In this document: one piece after another, positions 14,182-19,344 of the stretch
Layout: the number at the start of each line of letters is the position of its first letter
Position numbering within the stretch: position 1 is the stretch's first letter
DNA from: DYFC01 sp041658585
GTDB taxonomy: Bacteria; Nitrospirota; Thermodesulfovibrionia; Thermodesulfovibrionales; SM23-35
Assembly: GCA_041658585.1 (NCBI GenBank)
Contig: JBAZZX010000051.1
Span: forward strand, 1-19,344
Length of the DNA stretch: 19,344 nucleotides
Direction: 5' to 3'
Notes under the pieces: model-generated
Told to the model about the DNA's origin: nothing
Seen by the model: the letters and a program-made list of their open reading frames with translations, nothing else
Database searches by the model: none
Translations under genes and position numbers: made by a program

Positions 14182-14544
14182 TTTTTAAGAAAAATATTTC
14201 AACTGTTTGGCAAGCAAGATATCACTCATCCGGCTGGTTTCAAGTGAGTATAAAAATTGACATAAGAGATTGATAAGTGTTAATTTGTTAGACATGGCCG
14301 TAGATATAGCTAAGTTTGCTATTGACGCTCCAGGGGAAAAAGCTACTATTAATATGTTTATGTCATGTGATTTTTATGAAAAAAGACGTGATGTAAAATT
14401 AATCTGAAAAAGGTGACTATTGTTTATATCAGATTCCTTTCAGTTATTTCTCAAAAATAATCCGCAATTTACATCGGCTTCTTTTGAAGGAACAGCCGGG
14501 ATTGGGTAACTATGAGCATTTATACGATAATGCTTTTATAAGGA
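14182..14544 (+). other. AT-rich 363-bp gap without a confident gene
   Basis: Between the phosphotransferase and kinase genes I see no terminator and no RNA gene I recognise. A 37-codon ORF (14294-14407, MAVDIAKFAIDAPGEKATIN then a Cys-containing tail) has no ribosome-binding site and no recognisable family; its reading frame stays open back to 14261. A 7-bp inverted repeat AATCTGA (14401-14407)/TCAGATT (14429-14435) with a 21-nt spacer could be an operator. TTGGGT (14502-14507), 18 bp, GATAAT (14526-14531) could be a promoter for the downstream kinase. Confidence 0.35.
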
Positions 14545-15567
14545 ATGGATACGATAGAATCTGACAAAAAAAGCTTTGTTTTCGCGGTAGACAAGAGGCT
14601 AAGAATCACTTCATGTGGCAAGGAATTGGAGGCCGTTTACGGGAATTCCATCCATGGAATCAAAGGCATTCACCTGAGCAAAGTAATGCCGTTGATATAC
14701 AGGAATGCCAAAGATCAGATCCTGAGTGTGTTTGAGAACGGCAAACCGGTGAAACTCAGGGAACAGAAGGTTATCTGTTTTTGTGGAAGAAAAAAGGCCG
14801 ATATACACATTATCCCTCAAAAAGATCTTAACGGAAGAGTCAGGAACGTCAATGTCACAACCATGCTTCGTCCCGATTCCAAATCAATTATCCGCTCCAA
14901 ACAGTCTGAAAGACTGTTGAATATCGGAAAAATTGCTGCAACCCTTGCCCACGGGGTGAGGAGTCCCCTGAATGCGATCAAAGGATGTGTAATTTATATA
15001 AGAGAGAATTATTACAATGAAAAAAAACTTGTCGAGTTTTCAAAGATAATGGAAGAAGAGATATCGCGTCTTGATCATTTCATATCAAATTTTTTGAGCA
15101 CATCCATTTCCGACAAAGGGTTGACGGGAGTAAACATAAATAAAGTTCTGAAAAAAATCGCTGTCCTTATATCCCTTCAAGCGCAGTCGCGTAATTGCCA
15201 GGCTGTAATTGACTATGGACATATCGCACCGGTGATGATAAACTCATTACATCTGGAGCATGCGATTCTCAATGTCATTGATAATGCCATGGAAGCCATG
15301 CCCTTGGGCGGATTGCTGTCCATAAAAACATTCATGAAAAGCATTTTGGGGAACAAATTCGTTACAGTCGAGATTTCAGACGAAGGGTGCGGAATGAAAC
15401 CAAAAAGACATGCTGACGTGCCTGTATCATCCGGAAAAAAGGGAAGAGGGTTGGGGTTGTTTATAACTCGTGAAATACTTCAGTCCAACGGTGGTCATCT
15501 CGAAATAACAAGTGATAAAGGTGCAGGTACTACCGTAAAACTCTTCTTCCCGGAAATGAACAGATGA
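14545..15567 (+). CDS. PAS-domain sensor histidine kinase (NtrB-like, soluble)
   Basis: A 340-aa kinase without membrane segments, so it should sense a cytoplasmic signal. Residues ~8-110 look like a divergent PAS domain (FVFAVDKRLRITSCGKELE start) with several Cys residues (C24, C78, C80). The dimerisation/phospho-acceptor helix has H136 in LAHGVRSPLNAIKG. The HATPase domain contains N-box LNVIDNAMEAMP, G1 DEGCGM and G2 GRGLGLFITREI. The ATG at 14545 has AAGGA immediately before it, too close to be an efficient ribosome-binding site. The stop overlaps the start of the response-regulator gene (ATGA), so the two form a cognate pair. Confidence 0.9.
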   Translation: MDTIESDKKSFVFAVDKRLRITSCGKELEAVYGNSIHGIKGIHLSKVMPLIYRNAKDQILSVFENGKPVKLREQKVICFCGRKKADIHIIPQKDLNGRVRNVNVTTMLRPDSKSIIRSKQSERLLNIGKIAATLAHGVRSPLNAIKGCVIYIRENYYNEKKLVEFSKIMEEEISRLDHFISNFLSTSISDKGLTGVNINKVLKKIAVLISLQAQSRNCQAVIDYGHIAPVMINSLHLEHAILNVIDNAMEAMPLGGLLSIKTFMKSILGNKFVTVEISDEGCGMKPKRHADVPVSSGKKGRGLGLFITREILQSNGGHLEITSDKGAGTTVKLFFPEMNR

Positions 15568-16910
15568 ATAGTGCCGGAAGAATTCTCGTTGTAGATGATG
15601 AGCCGAATGCCATAAAAGTCTTGTCTGCAATCCTTGTTAATGACGGCTATGATGTCTCTGAAGCAACAGATGCGAAAAGCGCTATCCGCGCAGTCTCTCA
15701 CAAAGATATCGATCTGGTCATAACTGACATAAAAATGCCGGGAATGAACGGCATGCAGTTGTTTGAATATCTGAATAAAACCCATCCCGATATCCCGATA
15801 ATTTTCCTCACTGCCTATGGTACGGTCGAGGATGCTGTTGATGCTTTAACCATGGGATCTTACTATTATTTCATTAAACCGCCGGATTATTCGAAACTCA
15901 GGATCATTGTATCAAAAGCTGTGGAACAGCGGCATTTGAAGAAAGAACTCGCTTCATTGAAAGAAAAAGTGATCGAGAAAAATAATGAGCCCCTTATTGT
16001 CGGCAATTCACCCGATATTTTGAAAATGAAGGAAACTATAAAGACAGTCAAGGATTCTGAGAGCAGCATTCTCATTACAGGGGAGACAGGTACGGGCAAA
16101 GAACTGATTGCGCGTTCTTTGCACTACAGCAGTTCGATAAAGAATAATCCGTTTGTTGCGATGAGCTGCGCTGCTATCCCGCGGGAACTGCTTGAGGCTG
16201 AGCTTTTCGGTTTTGAAAAAGGGGCATTTACCGGTGCTCTTTCATTAAAACTCGGAAAATTTGAGGCAGCTGCCGGAGGTACTCTTTTTCTTGATGAAAT
16301 TGCCGAGCTTGAGATAAACCTGCAGGTAAAGCTCCTGAGGGTACTTCAGGAGAGAGAGATTGAGCGTCTCGGAAGCAATAAGAAGATTGATTTGAAGTTC
16401 AGGCTGATATCCTCGACCAACAGGGACCTGAAAAAGGAAATGAAAGCCGGCAGATTCAGGGAAGACCTTTTTTACAGGATAAACGTCGTGCATATAAGCG
16501 TGCCTCCACTCAGGGACAGGAGAGAGGATATCCCTCTTCTCGCCGTAAAATTCATAAAAGAAATGTGCGTCAGGGAAAATAAAATGCTCACTGCATCGGA
16601 TGAAGTAATGGATATTTTTCAAACTTACCATTGGCCTGGAAATATCAGGCAGCTTAAAAACGTAGTGGAGAGGGCGGTTCTTCTTGCAAAGGGAGACAAG
16701 ATTACCGTAAAGGATCTCCCTATAGAGTGCAGCAGGCCCGGGAGACTGAAAGAAATCAACAGTTCGCAAATGACTTTGAAAGAAATTGAACGTGATGCAA
16801 TGAAGAATGTTCTTCAGCAATGTGACGGGAATAAGTCAGAGGCTTCCAGAATACTTGCTATATCAAGAAAGGCTTTTTATAAAAGACTGAGAGAGCATGA
16901 GCTTCTCTAA
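15564..16910 (+). CDS. Sigma-54-dependent response regulator (NtrC family)
   Basis: A 448-aa transcription activator for RpoN-dependent promoters. Receiver domain ~5-120 with D11/D12, phospho-acceptor D55 (ITDIKMPG), T in LTAYG and K in FIKPPDY. The central AAA+ domain (~145-370) has Walker A GETGTGKE, the sigma-54 contact loop GAFTGA, Walker B LFLDEIAEL, and the conserved FREDLFYRINVV and WPGNIRQLKN (sensor II). A C-terminal Fis-type helix-turn-helix (~405-446) ends in NKSEASRILAISRKAFYKRL. All key residues are intact. It overlaps the kinase gene by 4 nt. Targets are unknown; the nearby polysaccharide gene is a candidate, though I found no clear -24/-12 element in the window. Confidence 0.95.
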   Translation: MNSAGRILVVDDEPNAIKVLSAILVNDGYDVSEATDAKSAIRAVSHKDIDLVITDIKMPGMNGMQLFEYLNKTHPDIPIIFLTAYGTVEDAVDALTMGSYYYFIKPPDYSKLRIIVSKAVEQRHLKKELASLKEKVIEKNNEPLIVGNSPDILKMKETIKTVKDSESSILITGETGTGKELIARSLHYSSSIKNNPFVAMSCAAIPRELLEAELFGFEKGAFTGALSLKLGKFEAAAGGTLFLDEIAELEINLQVKLLRVLQEREIERLGSNKKIDLKFRLISSTNRDLKKEMKAGRFREDLFYRINVVHISVPPLRDRREDIPLLAVKFIKEMCVRENKMLTASDEVMDIFQTYHWPGNIRQLKNVVERAVLLAKGDKITVKDLPIECSRPGRLKEINSSQMTLKEIERDAMKNVLQQCDGNKSEASRILAISRKAFYKRLREHELL

Positions 16911-16943
16911 AGTATATCCAATAAATTTGCTTACTATTATGTA

Positions 16944-17339
16944 ATGCCTGCGAGTAGGAAAAAAATCTTAATCATTGATAACAAAGGTTTTTGCCGTATC
17001 TGTTACGCGCTCCTTAAAGTTGTCGGATACGGCATGGAGACCTGCACATATACAATGACCAATGGCAAAAATCTGTTGTCAAGAATCAAAGATAAAAAGA
17101 TAGGTCTCATTGTCACGAGTTATCCCTACAGTCATTTTCTTCTGCCTGATATAAAAAAGAGCAGAATCCCCTTTATTATCCTTTCAGACAGTATTGATAA
17201 GAGATTGATGAGCGCGCTTGCCGGGTTATCCAATTCTTATTGCATGATCAAACCGATTGACTATCAGAAGTTCAGAGGCTTAGTAATGCAGATTATGGAC
17301 GGCTATTCTGGTGCAAAGAAAGGGTTTTCAATTGTATAA
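16944..17339 (+). CDS. Stand-alone receiver-like protein lacking the phospho-acceptor Asp
   Basis: A small 131-aa protein. The N-terminus KKILIIDNKGFCRICYALLK with D12 matches the first strand and acidic site of a receiver. The place of the phospho-acceptor reads IVTSYPYSHF (56-65), with Ser59 where Asp is expected. The switch residue position is Ser81 (FIILSDS) and the Lys is kept (K103, CMIKPIDYQKFRGLV). That end resembles the neighbouring regulator's FIKPPDYSKLRIIV, so it may derive from duplication of that receiver or a relative. Phosphorylation at the canonical site is not expected; it could be a constitutive adaptor or sequester the kinase. It lies 33 nt after the regulator gene, same strand, with no Shine-Dalgarno sequence. 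The family call is moderate because identity is low. Confidence 0.6.
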   Translation: MPASRKKILIIDNKGFCRICYALLKVVGYGMETCTYTMTNGKNLLSRIKDKKIGLIVTSYPYSHFLLPDIKKSRIPFIILSDSIDKRLMSALAGLSNSYCMIKPIDYQKFRGLVMQIMDGYSGAKKGFSIV

Positions 17340-17486
17340 AATCATAGCTCTTTGTCTCGCAGAAGTTAGTCAGGCAGAATCCTAATTCAAAAAATGGCCA
17401 ACCTTTTTCAAGCACATCTGCCTTGTCAATAATTTCATTGTAATCATAAGAAAGAAAATAAGAATTATAGCAATGGAGCAAATAAA

Positions 17487-17585
17487 GTGACAAAAGAAAA
17501 ACTTCTAAAAATGCTTGGAAAGCCGGTTATTAAGGAAAGAATTGAGGAAAGGTGGAATGAGAATGATACGAGATGTTTCTGTTAG
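17487..17585 (+). CDS. Possible small leader peptide overlapping the dehydrogenase start
   Basis: A 32-codon ORF starts at GTG 17487 with GGAG (17475-17478) 8 nt upstream and ends at 17585, 29 nt past the likely dehydrogenase start and in another frame. The peptide begins MTKEKLLKMLGKPVIKERIE, is highly charged and belongs to no family I recognise. It could couple translation to the dehydrogenase or be the tail of a lost gene. Weak call. Confidence 0.25.
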   Translation: MTKEKLLKMLGKPVIKERIEERWNENDTRCFC

Positions 17586-19212
17586 TCCCGATGGCACTGA
17601 GCACCCATTGCCTCTTGAAGAGGAATATGCACGAGAATATGTACGGGTGCAGGCGTTGGTTGCAAAAGCAAAGGCAAACGGCCGGGAAATCGTTGTGGTT
17701 ATGGGGGTGGGCTTTGTGGGTGCGGTTATGGCAGCCATAGTTGCCGATACGGTGAATGAGGACGGAAGCCCGTCGAAGTTTGTTATTGGTATGCAGCGAC
17801 CAAGTGTCAGGAGTTACTGGAAAATAGCTACCATTAACAAGGGGCTCTCCCCGGTAAAGTCAGAAGATCCTGAGGTAGAACCGCTCATAAGGCGTTGCGT
17901 ACTTGAGAAGAAGACCCTGACCGCGACATTTATCTATGACGTGCTCTCCCTGGCGGACGTTGTGATAGTGGACGTGCAACTCGATTACCTCAAGAATACA
18001 CTCGGCAATGTAAGGAGCGGCCATGTTGAAATGACTTCTCTGGAAGAATCCTTTGAAATCATTGCACGTCATATTAAGCCCGATACATTGGTACTCATCG
18101 AGACCACTGTTGCTCCAGGGACTACAGAGCAGATCGTCTTCCCCTTGATGAAGAAGAGCTTCAGGAAGAGAGGGATAGAGACCGACCCACTGCTGGCCCA
18201 TAGTTATGAGAGGGTAATGCCCGGCAAGAATTATGTGGCGAGCGTTCGTGACTTCTGGAGGGTCTGCAGCGGTGTCAGCAAAGCCGCTACAGAGCTGGTG
18301 GTGAAATTCCTCAACGAGGTTATCAATACAAAGGACTATCCCCTCACTGTCCTTGACAGGCCTATTGAGTCAGAGACTGCCAAAATTGTCGAAAACAGCT
18401 TTCGCGCGACCATACTTGCGTTTATGGACGAGTGGTCAAAATTTGCAGAGAGAAACGGAGTAGACATTATCAAAGTCATCGATGCGGTCAGGGTCAGGCC
18501 GACGCACAGCAACCTGCTCTTCCCCGGTCCCGGAATCGGTGGGTACTGCCTTCCGAAGGATGGCGGTCTCGGTATCTGGTCATATAAGCATATACTTGGA
18601 TTTGAAGATGATTTGTTCAGGATAACTCCGCTTGCCATCGATATCAATGATACCCGGGCATTACATGCAGCGCAGTTCGTGAGGGACGCTCTTAGAAACA
18701 TGAACCTTCCCATTGCAGGGGCTGAAATACTGATACTGGGCGCCTCCTACCGTGAGGATGTGGGAGATACCCGCTACAGTGGCTCCGAGATCATTGTTCG
18801 GCGGCTGACAGAAATGGGAGCTGAGATACGGGTGCATGATCCCTATGTTGACCAGTGGTGGGAGTTTGTAGGCCAGGATAGCTATCCCCGTAAAAGCTTG
18901 AGGACTTTTTTCCATAATCAGAAGAAGCTGAGAGATTTGAAAGTGCAAAAAAATCTTGCAGAGGCGTTTAACGGCATTGATGCACTCGTCTTTGCTGTGC
19001 GCCATAAAGCTTACCTCGATCTGGACCCGGAGGAAGTAATTAAAGCTATAGGTAAACCGATTGCAGTAATCGATTGTTTCGGACTGCTCGATGACCGAAA
19101 AATCAAAGGGTACCTTCAATTGGGGTGTGAAGTCAAGGGTCTCGGCAGGGGGCACATCCGACGCATGAAAGAAGAGATCAGGAAGGATAAGAGGTATTTC
19201 CCTGAACAGTAG
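17557..19212 (+). CDS. Nucleotide-sugar dehydrogenase (UDP-glucose/GDP-mannose/UDP-ManNAc dehydrogenase family)
   Basis: A protein of 551 aa from the ATG at 17557 (GAGGAAAGG upstream); ATG 17563 is equally possible, and a TTG at 17515 lies in frame upstream. It oxidises the C6 alcohol of an NDP-sugar to the acid in two NAD-dependent steps. The Rossmann motif VMGVGFVGAVMAA is near residues 48-60. VLIETTVAPGTTE, AKIVENSFRATILAFMDE and catalytic Cys331 in GIGGYCLPKDG are intact. The C-terminal domain has ILGASYREDVGDTRYSGSE and HDPYVDQW. It is about 100 residues longer than typical enzymes, with an N-terminal extension and extra residues in the first domain, so specificity is uncertain. Probably a capsule, O-antigen or exopolysaccharide gene. 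An IS3-type element begins 6 bp after the stop. Confidence 0.88.
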   Translation: MRMIRDVSVSPDGTEHPLPLEEEYAREYVRVQALVAKAKANGREIVVVMGVGFVGAVMAAIVADTVNEDGSPSKFVIGMQRPSVRSYWKIATINKGLSPVKSEDPEVEPLIRRCVLEKKTLTATFIYDVLSLADVVIVDVQLDYLKNTLGNVRSGHVEMTSLEESFEIIARHIKPDTLVLIETTVAPGTTEQIVFPLMKKSFRKRGIETDPLLAHSYERVMPGKNYVASVRDFWRVCSGVSKAATELVVKFLNEVINTKDYPLTVLDRPIESETAKIVENSFRATILAFMDEWSKFAERNGVDIIKVIDAVRVRPTHSNLLFPGPGIGGYCLPKDGGLGIWSYKHILGFEDDLFRITPLAIDINDTRALHAAQFVRDALRNMNLPIAGAEILILGASYREDVGDTRYSGSEIIVRRLTEMGAEIRVHDPYVDQWWEFVGQDSYPRKSLRTFFHNQKKLRDLKVQKNLAEAFNGIDALVFAVRHKAYLDLDPEEVIKAIGKPIAVIDCFGLLDDRKIKGYLQLGCEVKGLGRGHIRRMKEEIRKDKRYFPEQ

Positions 19213-19218
19213 AGGGGT

Positions 19219-19344
19219 TGATCTTCCCCCAATTTTCCGGACACTCAGTTAAGTTAGGCTGCCATAGCCTTCAGCTCAAATGATACCGGTGACAGGTATC
19301 CCAAGGCTGAATGCCTCCTCTGACGATTATAGAACATTTCAATA
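19219..19344 (-). mobile_element. IS3-family insertion sequence, terminal part (continues off the right edge)
   Basis: TGATCTTCCCCCAATTTTCC begins at 19219, followed by GGACACTCAG. The TGATCTT...GGACAC layout matches the terminal inverted repeat style of IS3 itself. Immediately inside it, on the minus strand, is the end of an IS3-type OrfB. The other end lies outside the window, so completeness and the target duplication cannot be checked; the three bases before the end are GGT. Confidence 0.8.
19254..19344 (-). CDS. IS3-family transposase OrfB, C-terminal fragment (cut by window edge)
   Basis: The last 29 codons read IEMFYNRQRRHSALGYLSP then VSFELKAMAA and a TAA stop. The YNxxRxHSALGYLSPxxFE pattern is the hallmark C-terminus of IS3-family DDE transposases. 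Only this end is in the window; the catalytic DDE residues are off the right edge, so whether the element is intact is unknown. Confidence 0.88.
   Translation of the reverse strand, partial: IEMFYNRQRRHSALGYLSPVSFELKAMAA

Noticed and set aside
16245..16820. 191-codon minus-strand ORF inside the NtrC-type regulator
   Set aside because: Lies entirely antisense to a gene whose AAA+ motifs are intact; no family recognised.
17293..17493. Minus-strand ORF of 66 codons across the gap before the dehydrogenase
   Set aside because: It would start at TTG without a ribosome-binding site and runs into the receiver-like gene. The middle looks somewhat protein-like, but there is no family support.
19211..19230. 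GGGG...CCCC mini-hairpin as terminator for the dehydrogenase
   Set aside because: Only four strong pairs, no T-run, and the right half belongs to the IS3-type inverted repeat.
1..19344. CRISPR array, tRNA, rRNA or riboswitch
   Set aside because: I found no regularly spaced direct repeats, no tRNA-like cloverleaf with CCA-type end, and no rRNA or riboswitch core that I recognise in the gaps.

Overview
The window looks like a chromosomal segment of an anaerobic or microaerophilic Gram-negative bacterium. My best guess is a Nitrospirota or deltaproteobacterial-type lineage. This is an inference from gene content (ADP-forming acetyl-CoA synthetase, NtrC-type regulation, DUF3108 protein, inositol phosphate synthase next to a CDP-alcohol phosphotransferase) and from moderate GC; no rRNA or other decisive marker is present.

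Region 1 (1-1800) is an accessory segment. It holds an Abi_alpha (DUF4393) gene whose stop codon overlaps an integron attC-like site, a long perfect hairpin, a decayed YD-repeat (RHS-type) remnant in two frames, and a complete HigB/HigA toxin-antitoxin pair behind a good sigma-70 promoter. It resembles a defence/stability cassette region; no integrase is visible.

Region 2 (1850-5083) has a receiver-plus-histidine-kinase protein whose H-box His is replaced by Asp, then rlmN. rlmN converges, with an 11-bp tail overlap, on a membrane-anchored DUF3108 protein.

Region 3 (5147-9291) is a tight five-gene operon: ferritin-like protein, aspartate-type aminotransferase, era, a DUF151 bifunctional-nuclease-family gene and recO. 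Genes overlap or abut throughout.

Region 4 (9337-14181) is a second tight operon: fused ADP-forming acyl-CoA synthetase, a BioD-like/DRTGG-domain protein, inositol-1-phosphate synthase and a CDP-alcohol phosphotransferase with a perfect catalytic motif. The last two together predict synthesis of an inositol phospholipid or inositol phosphodiester.

Region 5 (14182-19344) has an AT-rich 363-bp gap, a PAS/histidine kinase translationally coupled to a sigma-54-dependent response regulator, a small receiver-like protein lacking the phospho-acceptor Asp, and a long nucleotide-sugar dehydrogenase. The window ends in an IS3-family element inserted a few bases after the dehydrogenase stop. This suggests a regulated surface-polysaccharide locus continuing off the right edge.

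A recurring theme is promoters whose -10 box lies 7-9 nt before the start codon with no Shine-Dalgarno sequence, predicting leaderless mRNAs for several first genes.
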